From contig JBOZIK010000001.1 of assembly GCA_051453625.1 (NCBI GenBank), forward strand, positions 235,374,188 through 235,435,412: a DNA stretch of 61,225 bases. Reading direction: 5' to 3'. The translations under genes and the position numbers were made by a program. The stretch comes from Welwitschia mirabilis. Its lineage: Eukaryota > Gnetophyta > Gnetopsida > Welwitschiales. The notes under the pieces are model-generated. The model saw only the letters and a list, made by a program, of their open reading frames with translations, had not been told where the DNA came from and made no database searches. Positions 47,801-59,279 of this stretch are shown one piece after another (position 1 is the stretch's first letter; each line of letters begins with the position of its first letter).

Positions 47801-49539
47801 TGTGCCTTGTCGTTCACTCATGGTAACCTATATAAAATAATGAAATAAATCAAAAATAGAAATATTAAAAAATAAGAAGGAGAGATGAATAATATGGAGT
47901 TAGAGATAAATATTACAGAAAAATGATAAAGACAAATACAGATAATTTCTATAAAATAAATAATCCTACCAAGTAATTAGAATGACTAAGAAGAGAGTGC
48001 AGATGCTATACGCAGAAAGGAAGATAGAAGTTGCAGACTGAGACAATTAAGCTCACTAAAAAAAGTAGTAGTACTAGTTTTCTTACATCAATACACATGC
48101 AATTATGACATGAGGGATGTTGGGCTACAAACTTCATAAGAAAATTATAGCTAATGTGCATTAGGTATTCTAAATATCAATAAATATAGAATCATCATGA
48201 AATGTTAACCAATAGATTACTATATTTCATAAATGGTTGAAATAAATTTAGCCTAGATTAAGTCTTGAATAGAGAACTTATACCATAAGAAATACAAGTG
48301 TGCTTTCTGATGTAGTTTCTCATAGAGGAAAATATGACATTTTATATCTTAAAATGATTAACGAAAATGGAAATTATAGTGGATGAAATGGAATGATAAA
48401 TCTGTCATGCATCCTTTGAATAAAGAAGACTTATGAAAACAAGATAATGGCATAAATTTTTAATTTTATTTTAAATAAAACTATTATCCAAAAAGTAAAA
48501 TTATCAATAAGAAAATTTTAAATAATTAAGAGTAATATTATAATTAAATAAAGGAAGAACATCAAAAGATTTCTCTAATATTACCTTAATTTCATTTCAA
48601 TTCCCTTCTAGTTACATAAGTGATAATTTAAAGAATTATATTGTCTTGAGAATTTAGTATTACATTAGTTTCTTCCAATAGATTTAACATTTTTTGCATG
48701 TATAATTTGGTATTTCATTGCTAGTAAGCATTTATAGTTTTGATGTAGTTGAATGTTTTATGAATTAATTACTAGAGTTTTACTAAATGTAGGCATTCAT
48801 ATCTTGTTGTAGTTAATAAAACTTAATAACAATGAACCTAAAACAAAATGTGTATATAAGAGATTTAAGAGTCTTCTCTTATCTTTTATTTCTTCTTTTA
48901 TTTCTCTTATTTTTTTAAAAAGCACATAAGAGGGTCATTTTCTCATTATCCTAACTAAGAATATAATCTTATTCCATTGAATAGATTAAAATAAAATCTT
49001 ATCATAAAACTAGAAAATCATTATTTTTCTTAACATTATTTAATTTGAGATAAAATAAATAACTCAAAAATAAAGATGATTTTTTTCTTAAAAATCAAGA
49101 ACTTATAAAATTTCTACTAAGCTTTAAGGTAACTAAGATCACTTTATTATTAATTTCTTTGAAAAGGCCATTACCTAGGATCATTGAATCTTATGAATTT
49201 ATAATAGGATGGATGAGGTGGATGGTTAGTTAATCTTATGAAATCATGTTTGAGTAAAAGAGATGGATGATTGGTGATTGTGAAAAGATAATAATTTTTG
49301 GGATTTCTTATGAAAAATACACCATTATGTAGCTTATGTTAAATGTTGTCTAAATCTAACAAATTTAAAATAAAATTACTAGGATACCGCTACATTGTAT
49401 CACTATGTTATTACCTTACATCTCTTTTAAAATAGGATTCTCCATTATATCTTAGATAGATAGCTTCAATGATGTAAAGGCAATTCTTAAGGTGTATCTC
49501 ATATACATAGTAGTCATTAATACAGTTCTGATTATAAGA

Positions 49540-49660
49540 ATTTGAAAATTAAGAAGATTTGGTGAGAGACTTTATTTAAGAAGAACATTATGCATGCGAA
49601 TACCATAATCTACACATCTGAAATTATAAGGAATCCATCCTAAGTCTTTGTTATGCTCCC
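49540..49660 (-). pseudogene. Gypsy pol linker before RT (relic C)
   Basis: The minus strand reads LGWIPYNFRCVDYGIRMHNV followed by LLK*SLSPNLL. It is the counterpart of IGWIHYNFKH...MHHIYL in relic A and of the pre-RT linker ('LGW...D.KGI.P..CMH.I.LEE..KPS') of Athila/Tat pol. The RT palm is absent downstream. Confidence 0.5.
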
Positions 49661-49863
49661 TTAATATGTCAAGTCAAGAGGATTCTTGAGATGATGAAAG
49701 ACTTTAGTTAAGAATTAATATAAAATTTAAATTATTATCTAATAAGGTATACTTAAAATAACTTAGAATAAGTCTTTATTCAATCAAATATTTATCACTA
49801 AAATTAAGGTTAAAATCATATTTATAAGACAAAGATGAAAATGACATTTTTGGTTTAAAAATA

Positions 49864-50300
49864 TCATTCAAGATAAAAAAATTCACTTCCTACCATGTTA
49901 ATACACTTAAAACAATAATTACTAGAAGGAAGTTTCATTGTATAAATGATTTTGAGTTCAATAGTTAAGTTTCCAAAAGATATCTTCATAATTTTATTTC
50001 TACAATTGATAAATGCATTAGAAGTCACAAGGAAGGGCCTAGCAAAGAATATAGAAACTACATCATTAACTATTATTTTCATTCTAAATATATAAATTTC
50101 ATAGGAAAATAGTATCTCTTTACTTATAGTATGATGTTTTATACAATCCCTAAAGATGATTTATGAAAATCATTACTAAATTATAGTTGAATTTTAATAC
50201 TCTTTAAGTCATCTAAATCAAATTTATTTTAGATATAGTAAGGTAAAATTTCTACACTTCCTTTTAAATCTAGTAAAGCTTGCTTGATTCTTTTTTTCTA
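49864..50300 (-). pseudogene. Gypsy aspartic protease relic C
   Basis: A 72-codon open frame (50082 to 49864) reads VNDVVSIFFARPFLVTSNAF and then INCRNKIMKISFGNLTIELK. This closely follows the conserved end of plant Athila-type protease, 'PIILGRPFLATSNALINCRNG.MKLSFGNMTLELN', so the family call is strong. The part toward the active site (50300-50090) is broken, and the DLGAS catalytic loop is not clearly readable. Relics A and B hold the same block in worse condition. The enzyme would process Gag-Pol; this copy cannot be active. Confidence 0.75.
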
Positions 50301-50349
50301 ATCATGGTTATAATTCTTAGATGTTTAGAATTTTTAACACTTTGGAGGA

Positions 50350-52200
50350 ATTCAGTTTTAGATCATGCCACTTATTTATTAGGACAAGAAAGATATATTT
50401 TTAACATTCATTCTTCTCTTAATTAAGCATAAGTCTTTTAAAAATTTTTCATACGAGGGGATTCTCTTAATGATTTCTAAAAGAGAGATATTAATCTTAA
50501 TGTCCTTAAAAATTTCTAATGATTCTTATTGCTTCTTCTTCATATGACCTTTCTTAATTTGTTAAGGAAATGATAAAGTATCTTTATAGGATGGAAATGG
50601 TGTTAGTTATTCATTTTTCTCTTTCTTTTTCTTTTCAAACTCATTAGATGCTTCAACCTCATGAATTAAAGTCTTTTCTATGTACTAGTTAATTTATTTT
50701 TCACTTCTCGGATATTTATTCCTTCAACATTTATCTTATTTACCTCTTCAAACATTTTATAACTACTTAGATTTAGCTCAAGAGATACTAGCAACTTGCC
50801 TTTTTTCATGATGATTAAGAGATAAAAGGATGTGAATAGTCATTTGATTTAATTATTAAATGTTTTATTCTAGTCTCTATAATGCTAATGAGTTTTATCA
50901 ATTGAATTATTTTTGGCTATTATTGACTTTCATTAAAGCTCCTATGAATCTCTTGAGGTCATCTTCTAAAGATCGCAATGAAGGATGTTGATTATTGGAA
51001 AATTAAGATTGATGATTATAGGATGCTAAAAAGTATTTATTTCAAGGTTAACTTGTAGAATATTATATAGTATTATCTTATCTTAATTAAAAATTCAGGT
51101 GACTCTTCTAGTCAAGGTTGTAAGAATTAGAGAAAGTATTATTGACTCTTTGGTTTTGTCATTGTTATCTTATAACATTTACTTTATCTCTTACTACATC
51201 TTGAAATATATGGATAGAGGGATATTTTGAGGTTTTCTAAGTAGTTACATAATAAATAGAATAACCAATATGAGAAGTAGTAAGTCTAAAGGGAGTTTCT
51301 AAGTACTTATTTTTCCTAGAAAGCTTATCTAACTATTTGTTAACCTTAGTATTATTAGGGATCTTAAAGATGCTATTTGACTTAATCAATTGATATGATA
51401 TTAATAACTTAGTTAGTGTTTTCCAACATTTTTAACTTTGAGAAATGGTCTCTAAGTAATCCTAAGCTTCATTAATTTTAATTTCTAAAAATATTCCTTT
51501 GCATATTATTTTTACAAGTTCTTTATGATTAGGGGCAACACCCTTATAAAAGAAGCTCGTAATCCTTCCTTGTTTTGAAATCATGTTAGAAACACTTGAG
51601 GACTAAGTATCTAACTCTTTATAAGATTTATAAATACATTTCATGATTCTTCTATTGAAAATTTATAATTTCTTTTTTTAGACCATATGTTTATTACTTA
51701 AAAAGAGTTTCATAATAAATTCTCATTTGAATTTAATCTAAGTGGTAACAGAAAGGGATTTGAGTGTGTATATTAAAGATTTTATTTTTTTCTTTAAATA
51801 AAAAGGAAAAAAGAGTCAGTCTAAGGGCATCTAAATTCTTGGAACTCTGAGGGATTATGAAAAAGACACACTCAAATTCTTTCAAATGTAAGTAGGAATA
51901 TTTAGATTTTAAATCATAAAAGTGTTCTAAAAATTGAAAATTATAGGATTAAATTTAATCTTATAAGTATTAGAAGGCTAAGGTAATATATGATAAAACT
52001 TGTGTGTTGAAATTACTTTTATAAAATTAGATTAAGAATGTAACTAATATTATTAATTCATGTTGTCTTTATCTCTTAAATGGCATCTAAAATAGGGTTA
52101 ACCTTATAGTTCCATCAGGTTAGGTTTATATTAATTCTAGTATAATCTAATATTTGATCTACATTATCAAAACATGCACTTTTTTTAATGTTTTAGGTAT
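50350..52200 (-). pseudogene. Gypsy gag relic C
   Basis: The minus strand shows, from the gag centre, TSFFYKGVAPNHKELVKIIC followed by KGIFLEIKINEA*DYLETIS (about 51580-51430). It corresponds to 'FYNGLSP..R.LVDAA.GGTFMNKT.EEAY.LLE.IA' of plant gypsy gag. Near the end it reads LEIFKDIKINISLLEIIKRI and PSYEKFLKDLCLIK (about 50520-50420), matching 'LEVFK.L.INIPL..AL.QMPSYAKFLKDLL..K', the gag-protease junction. Stops fall at Trp and Gln codons. The zinc knuckle was not found. The frame changes several times. Confidence 0.7.
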
Positions 52201-52994
52201 CAAGTTGTTGAATTTTTTCAAGAAGCTCTAGAATATATTTTAATAGAAGATGAAATTGAAAAGTTTAAGAAGGCCAACAACACTAGTGAGGAAAAGTAGT
52301 GATTCTAGTTTAGTTTGAAAAGATGTGTCAAGAAAAAAAAAAACAAATTATAAGTTAACTTTAACATGAAAATGAGGTAATTGGTAGAGATAGAAACATA
52401 ACAAGGTGAAGGATTAATTAAGCTAAAAAAAAAAAAAAAAAACCTAAATACAATGTAGATACAAAAAATAATAAAAATGAAGAATTACAAATCTTAAAAA
52501 TGTAGTGCAAAAATGTAAAATGTAATGCAAGAATGGAAATACAAAAAGTAAAATTCTTGAATGAGAAGAAAAGCCATGGAAAAATATTTTTTGTATTTTT
52601 ACCCTTAACATCTTTAAAGCCTTTGAAAGGAGAAAAAAGATAAAGAGGGGATAAATAAAAGAAAAGCAGTAAAAATTATCCTCTTAAAAACATTATAAAA
52701 AAGAATTATTTCTCCATAAAAAAATTAATATGATAGTTTAATGGAAAATAGTGCCAAAGAGTAAATGTAGTAAAAAAAAAAGAAATAAATGGCATAAATT
52801 AAAAAAAGTACATGAAAAAGTATTAGTATAAAAATAAAAATACTATAATATAAATGCAACAAAGAAAATTGCAAGAATGCTACTGAAAAGAAATTGTAGA
52901 AAATGTATATTATTGAAAAAGAAAAGAAAAGTAAAGAAAAATGGCAATGAAAGAGAATTAATATTAAAAAAAAAGGAAACACAAAGGAAAAATG

Positions 52995-53232
52995 TCATGT
53001 TCAAATTTTCCAAGATCAAAAGATTTAGCATAAATAGTTAAATCAAAAATAAATAAAGATAATTTTATCTTGTGGAATATATTAAGATGATTTAATTCAT
53101 TAATAAAAAAAAGTAAAAGAAAAATCTCATGTTCAGATTTTCCAAGATCAAAAGATTTAGACCAAATAGTTGAATGAAAAATAAATAAAAATAATTTTAT
53201 CTTATGGGACATATTAATACGATTTAATTACT
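52995..53232. repeat. 132-bp tandem duplication at the right end of relic C
   Basis: Two units start 'tcatgttcaaattttccaag' (52995) and 'tcatgttcagattttccaag' (53127). Each ends in 'ataattttatctt', 'gg.a.atatta' and 'gatttaatt'. Minus-strand open frames over this block (52964-53212) are repeat artefacts. Confidence 0.8.
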
Positions 53233-54526
53233 AGATTTTTTATTTATTCTATATTTGTTAGCATATTATTGTCAATTGAAATGTAATTATTTGCTTTATT
53301 AGTTGAAATTATTATATTGTAGTTATTATTTTAAATGTTTTCTTTTCTTATAACAACTATAATTAATAATATTATCTTTATAGTATTTCATTGTTTATTT
53401 AATGGTATAATTTTAATGGATAAATTGTAATTATACAAATATTATTTTATTTTTTATAAATATTTCATTTAGTACACCATGATTAGCATATTATCATGTC
53501 CACATTTTTACTTCTTTTGCAAAGATGTAAAAATTAAGTTTAATGAATTATGTAGAAAAATTTAACTATTTTAAAATCTCCAACTAATATAAATATTATG
53601 TTCTTGAGATGCTATTATATTGAATTGTGATTTGAGTTCCTTTTGTCTTCATTAAAATATTACTTTATAATCTTCAAAAATGTTCTTGTAGTGGTGATGA
53701 TTTCAATTACTTTTATTTTTATTGAACCTTCCTAGAATTTATGCATGACTGATTGTTAATTATGAAGGATTATTATTTTTACCCATTATCATTATGATTA
53801 AATGTAATGAAATAAAAAGAATTCTTTTTATATTGTTAAAGTACCTGATGGCCAGGCAAGCCTTTATGAGATGTTATGAAACCTCCCCCTCTACTATTGG
53901 CTTATGATGTATCCTCTCATATTCTTGAGCCTTGTCATCTTACCTATGTTCTCTCACTTTAAATAGGATTCATCCTTTCTCAAGTCTCATTTATTTTTTT
54001 AAAATGGACCTTGCCTTAAAATCTTGGAGCTTAGAAGGTCTTGGAGATTTGAAAACTTGGAAGATCCTCAAAGAGCTCAAACACATGCAGGAATAGTTTT
54101 ATTCTTTTTTTTTTTATTGGTTCTTTATTTTTGTGCTTTCCATTAGTGAGCTTTTGTATTTAGATTCTTATAAAATAAATGTATAATCATCTAATTCTTG
54201 GTAAAGATAGATTTAGTCTTTTTTCAATTCTTGACTCCTATCACCTTCTATACTTAATGTCTTAGTGTTATAGTATATGAGTTGATATTTCATGATTAAC
54301 TTTATCATACTTTTTTGTTATTACAATGTCTTAAACTTATGGTTGTGATTTTCCACAAATTACTGAATGAGGCAATCAGCTTCATAGATCACTAAATAAG
54401 GCATTGAAGTGAGAATTCCATAGATCATTGAATGAGGAAATGGGAATAATAGATTTATCATAGATTATCAAATGAAACAGTGGATTTCACATATCACCAA
54501 ATGAGGTAGTGAATTTAATGATATAT

Positions 54527-55297
54527 CACACACACACACNNNNNNNNNNNNNNNNNNNNNNNNNNNNNNNNNNNNNNNNNNNNNNNNNNNNNNNNNNNNN
54601 NNNNNNNNNNNNNNNNNNNNNNNNNNNNNNNNNNNNNNNNNNNNNNNNNNNNNNNNNNNNNNNNNNNNNNNNNNNNNNNNNNNNNNNNNNNNNNNNNNNN
54701 NNNNNNNNNNNNNNNNNNNNNNNNNNNNNNNNNNNNNNNNNNNNNNNNNNNNNNNNNNNNNNNNNNNNNNNNNNNNNNNNNNNNNNNNNNNNNNNNNNNN
54801 NNNNNNNNNNNNNNNNNNNNNNNNNNNNNNNNNNNNNNNNNNNNNNNNNNNNNNNNNNNNNNNNNNNNNNNNNNNNNNNNNNNNNNNNNNNNNNNNNNNN
54901 NNNNNNNNNNNNNNNNNNNNNNNNNNNNNNNNNNNNNNNNNNNNNNNNNNNNNNNNNNNNNNNNNNNNNNNNNNNNNNNNNNNNNNNNNNNNNNNNNNNN
55001 NNNNNNNNNNNNNNNNNNNNNNNNNNNNNNNNNNNNNNNNNNNNNNNNNNNNNNNNNNNNNNNNNNNNNNNNNNNNNNNNNNNNNNNNNNNNNNNNNNNN
55101 NNNNNNNNNNNNNNNNNNNNNNNNNNNNNNNNNNNNNNNNNNNNNNNNNNNNNNNNNNNNNNNNNNNNNNNNNNNNNNNNNNNNNNNNNNNNNNNNNNNN
55201 NNNNNNNNNNNNNNNNNNNNNNNNNNNNNNNNNNNNNNNNNNNNNNNNNNNNNNNNNNNNNNNNNNNNNNNNNNNNNNNNNNNNNNNNNNNNNNNNN

Positions 55298-55340
<43 letters not shown>

Positions 55341-55352
55341 ACACACACACAC
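54527..55352. repeat. CA-repeat microsatellite containing a gap
   Basis: CA dinucleotides run from 54527 to the gap and again from 55298 to about 55352, with one 'cata' interruption. All long frames here are artefacts of the repeat and the N run. Confidence 0.9.
54540..55297. other. Assembly gap, 758 N, inside the CA repeat
   Basis: Both edges are CA repeat, so its true size is uncertain. Confidence 0.95.
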
Positions 55353-55789
55353 AAACAACAAATCATTGAATGAGGCTGTGAAGTAAAATATAAAATATTA
55401 TATAAGAATAACAAATTGCCAAATCAGGCAGTGGGCTTCACAGATCATTGAATGGGGCAGTGAAGTAATTGAGATATGTAAAAATATATTTTCATTATTC
55501 TCATTTGTAACAATAAGATTGGTGCTTTGTAATATATTTTATTTTCTTGAAATCCTTACCTGTATTTTCTATCTTAACTATTAAAAATCATTGCCTATCT
55601 TGCCTAGTATTACTTTCATATTGACAGCTATGAGATTTTCACAGCTCTTATCCTATGCTTTTGTGTAATAGGTGGAAAATCTAAAGTATGAATGATTAAG
55701 TGGACATAAGTATGTGAAGGATTACTATTTTAGTATTGCAAAAAATTTTTGCTAAATAATCATGTATTCCTTTATTAGTCTTAAATACT

Positions 55790-56690
55790 TGGTTTCATAT
55801 GACTGAGATCTTAAGATCATAATATACCTTTATGGAGTAATATTTCCTTAGATGTATTGAGAGTTAAACTCCATCTTATAATCTATGTGGTTTATAGTTC
55901 ATCCCTTGGAACTTTTTGCAATGAAATGTGATAAATTTAGCAAAAATTTTCATACTTTACCTGAAGGACCTTAATGTGAATCTTGAATCTGTGGTTGTGT
56001 ATATTACCTCAAAGGGGTATTTAATGGAAATTTGTAATTGTAAATTCTTGGAATCATTATTCTAAATAAGTATGCATTGGCATTTTATTTCCAAGCCTTT
56101 GTTGTGAAGTTTTCTTAAAATTCTTTAGTCTATTTATGAATACAGAATAAATACAAAATTTATATTCATTTCATTATAATAAAATTTTAAGACAATGACA
56201 TTTGCTTCTCTCCTCCTATTAAAATATTTAAAATCCAACATGATTAGGCGTGAAGTGATCCATTCATAATTTTAATGTTATTTAAATTTTTTAAAGAGCA
56301 CTGGTAATTATAAAAATACTAATAAATAAATTTATTAAAGAGTAATAATAAATATTTAAATGCTATCATAAATAGACTTGATGAGGGAAAATAATGATTA
56401 TTAAAAATATTATTAAAATTTTATATGTGAAGAGCATTAATAATTAATTAAATATTATCATAATTATGTATGTGAAGGGAAATTTTTATTATTTTAATGC
56501 TATTAAATTATCTTGTGAAGACATTAAGGTCATGGAAAATAAATAAAATATAATTTTAAGATCAAGTAAATTAAATAAAATTTAATCTTGTAAGGATGTT
56601 AAGAGCAAGAAAAATTAAATAAAATTAAATTTTAAGATCAAAGGAAAATTAAATAAAACTTGATTAAAAATGGTCGGTTGAGCATGTTGA
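55790..56690. other. AT-rich stretch, nothing recognised
   Basis: It follows repeat K copy 3. From 56230 it contains short repeated phrases such as 'aaattaaataaaat', 'ttaagatcaa' and 'attaaaaatatt'. No frame was seen. Confidence 0.4.
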
Positions 56691-56765
56691 GAATCAAACC
56701 ACCAACCTATTGTTTAGTAGCAAGAAACTGTTATTATTACACCATTAAGAATTCACTAATGTTGG
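56685..56765 (-). other. tRNA-like sequence or tRNA-derived SINE fragment
   Basis: The minus strand reads 'taatggtgtaataataacag' (possible decayed A box), then 'caataggttggtggtttgat', then 'tctc'. This last part holds GGTTTGATTCTC, a B-box/T-arm match with C replaced by T in GGTTCGA. Spacing of the two boxes is plausible for a tRNA. The 3' acceptor does not pair with a 5' partner, so a working tRNA is unlikely. Confidence 0.35.
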
Positions 56766-56879
56766 ATAGTATTGCCTAGAAATTAAGCCTATTTTCGATA
56801 GCTTTATTGTGAGTATTCCTTGCATGAATGGAAGAGAAACACCTGTGAGGCAAATGTAGTAGCGACCATAGTCAAGAGA

Positions 56880-56958
56880 NNNNNNNNNNNNNNNNNNNNN
56901 NNNNNNNNNNNNNNNNNNNNNNNNNNNNNNNNNNNNNNNNNNNNNNNNNNNNNNNNNN
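56880..56958. other. Assembly gap, 79 N
   Basis: The flanks share nothing. The open frame crossing it on the minus strand (56745-56984) is not recognised. Confidence 0.95.
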
Positions 56959-56999
56959 TTATTTCTTGGGTGGAGGAAGGTCAATGCATTCTAAAATAG

Positions 57000-57700
57000 A
57001 TGCATTAAGGAACACCTTCTTAGATCTCAAATACCATAGACCCATAAGAATACTAGATAATTCGAAATAGGCATATTTAGAAAATTGAATAGTTGATAGT
57101 CATGTGCAGCAAAGAATGGTCTACCCTTACCTTCTTTCTATTTGTTTTTTTCTGTTATCCTTTTCCTCATGCATACATTTAAAGAGAAAATTCCAATCAA
57201 AAATTTTGAATTATTTGGATGTTTCAGATTCATGATAGGATATGAATGATAAGGAAAATGAAATGACACATGTTTCATAGGTTAACACTATACTCGGCTT
57301 AAAACTTAGAAATTTGGAGTGATGCTTCCCATCTAATGATTATTGACAATGAATAGTATGGCTAGATGAAAGCGATTATTAATAAATAGACATAATTCAA
57401 TGATTTAAAAGATTACCTTAATATCATTAAGGGATACAAGAGCACAAATAACTATGAACATGTTGTTTAAAGATCCCATGCTTTTTCCTTCATGAACTGA
57501 TCTTAAGATCAAATAATATCTTTCATTTCTAAATATTATCTATTCCTTTTTCTAATTTTTCCCTTAAAAATGTTTCATTTATTAATCTGAACCTATTATT
57601 TCTATCTTTAATGCCTTTATTAGACACTGATGCATTCCTTTCAAATAGCATTCTTATTTTTGGGTTAGTGATTTGTTGTTGATGTGTTCTCTCTTGTCTT
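57000..57700. other. Unassigned stretch before the LTR
   Basis: Slightly richer in C than average. No frame, RNA or shared repeat was seen. Confidence 0.35.
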
Positions 57701-59262
57701 TTCAATATAATGCATTAGTTGCATTTGTATTATTTAGGTTTCCCAAAGGATAAGGTATGTTTTCTCTTCTTCATGTTGTTTCCAAGTCAAAAGTTTTTCA
57801 AATAAGTTAGCTAACATACATGGTTATTAGGCAATTCTTCTAAAGGAAGGTTATAAATTTTAATCTTAGCAATAACATTTTAAGTAAATTTTATTGGGGT
57901 ATTTCTTATGGTAATAATAGATATTAATTAATAAGTATAATATTAATTAAATAAATAAGAATATTTCTAAGGTGATTTAAAGTAGAACATATGGATATCA
58001 TTAAATCTCTTGAGTACCTATAATTTTTTAATTTTTTTATGATGTAATCTTTACTTTATTTAGCCTTGTTATGATAAAAACCTTTCCATTAAATGATTAT
58101 AAATTAGAGAAATTTCCTATATGTCTTAAGGCAACATAAATATTATAAAGTGTCTAAATTATAGGTTAATAATAATACTTTTTCAATGAGAGTAAACTTT
58201 AGTAAAGTTTTATTTACAAATCAGACCCATTAGATTATATTTTGAAAAAATTAGAATTCATTACATGATATTATTTAGGCTTGGTTAAGACATTATTTAT
58301 TAATCCTTATAATGCGAATTTTATTTTAGCCTTTCTCTTGCTATTAGATCTTATTTGTTTTTGAGGTGGCTCTATTTGTAACCATAACCTCTTACTTATA
58401 ATTAACCCAAAAGGAAAACTACTATATTTTCTTAATTAGACTAAAATGTATATGTCCTAATTAGGGAAAACATCTTATTTGAAGAATTTCTCTATAAAAC
58501 AAACATGTCATGAGATAGATAATGCTTACAATCTCACTATAACATTTCTTAATTATCCTTTACCTTGAGACAAATAGAGCTTAAGTGGCCCTATATCTAT
58601 GAAAAATTTCGAGTATGATAATAAGTTTTGATTTTCCATCAATTAGTCAAGTAAAAATATTANNNNNNNNNNNNNNNNNNNNNNNNNNNNNNNNNNNNNN
58701 NNNNNNNNNNNNNNNNNNNNNNNNNNNNNNNNNNNNNNNNNNNNNNNNNNNNNNNNNNNNNNNNNNNNNNNNNNNNNNNNNNNNNNNNNNNNNNNNNNNN
58801 NNNNNNNNNNNNNNNNNNNNNNNNNNNNNNNNNNNNNNNNNNNNNNNNNNNNNNNNNNNNNNNNNNNNNNNNNNNNNNNNNNNNNNNNNNNNNNNNNNNN
58901 NNNNNNNNNNNNNNNNNNNNNNNNNNNNNNNNNNNNNNNNNNNNNNNNNNNNNNNNNNNNNNNNNNNNNNNNNNNNNNNNNNNNNNNNNNNNNNNNNNNN
59001 NNNNNNNNNNNNNNNNNNNNNNNNNNNNNNNNNNNNNNNNNNNNNNNNNNNNNNNNNNNNNNNNNNNNNNNNNNNNNNNNNNNNNNNNNNNNNNNNNNNN
59101 NNNNNNNNNNNNNNNNNNNNNNNNNNNNNNNNNNNNNNNNNNNNNNNNNNNNNNNNNNTTAGATGACCTAATCTTAAGCTTTCTTTTGGTTGATACATTT
59201 TGCTATTATAGGATAAAAGTGAATTTTAAGATTTTTCAACTATAGAAATTTGGGGTCTTACA
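57700..59262 (+). repeat. Chromovirus-type 5' LTR (3' part), plus strand
   Basis: The right end is defined by 'ggtcttaca' directly before a primer-binding site, which is how Tekay/Del LTRs end (…TTACA). The left end is not found and may lie in or before the 496-N gap. No frame is supported within it. Confidence 0.45.
58663..59158. other. Assembly gap, 496 N
   Basis: It lies inside the putative LTR; the flanks share nothing. Confidence 0.95.
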
Positions 59263-59265
59263 TTT

Positions 59266-59277
59266 TGGTATCAGATT
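59266..59277 (+). other. Primer-binding site (initiator-Met tRNA type)
   Basis: 'tggtatcagatt' matches TGGTATCAGAGC at 10 of 12 positions and lies 3 bases after the LTR end 'ttaca'. The combination 'TTACA-TTT-TGGTATCAGA' is typical of plant Tekay/Del chromoviruses. Confidence 0.75.
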
Positions 59278-59279
59278 CT

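Larger units (their letters stand above)
48150..53232 (-). mobile_element. Athila/Tat-like gypsy relic C
   Basis: A minus-strand element: A-rich leader (53230-52250), gag (52200-50350), protease (50300-49864), RT linker (49660-49540) and a non-coding tail to 48150. The tail matches relic A: 'cctagattaagtcttgaata' against 'cctagattaagatttagata', and the 'ttgctagtaagcatttatag' block. The same truncation of pol in A and C suggests it predates their insertion. Confidence 0.6.
54355..55465. repeat. 'atcattgaatgaggcagtg' minisatellite, copy-3 array (split by gap)
   Basis: Before the gap at least five units: tgaatgaggcaatc, aaataaggcattg, tgaatgaggaaatgg, caaatgaaacagtgg and caaatgaggtagtg, most preceded by 'catagatcatt' or 'cacatatcac'. 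After the gap three more: tgaatgaggctgtg, caaatcaggcagtgg and tgaatggggcagtg. Confidence 0.7.
53490..55780 (+). repeat. Repeat family K, copy 3
   Basis: Parallel to 8460-9850 in the same orientation. It contains a longer 'gaatgaggcagtg' array, a CA-repeat and a 758-N gap. Landmarks: 'atgttatgaaacctccccc' (53870), 'aaataggattcatcct' (53963) and 'gtaataggtggaaaatcta' (55665). Confidence 0.55.

Noticed and set aside
52725-53212. Phe/Leu-rich minus-strand frames resembling membrane proteins
   Set aside because: They are produced by A-rich plus-strand sequence and a 132-bp tandem duplication.
54468-55414. Long frames of alternating Cys-Val or His-Thr
   Set aside because: They are translations of a CA/TG microsatellite joined by a 758-N gap.
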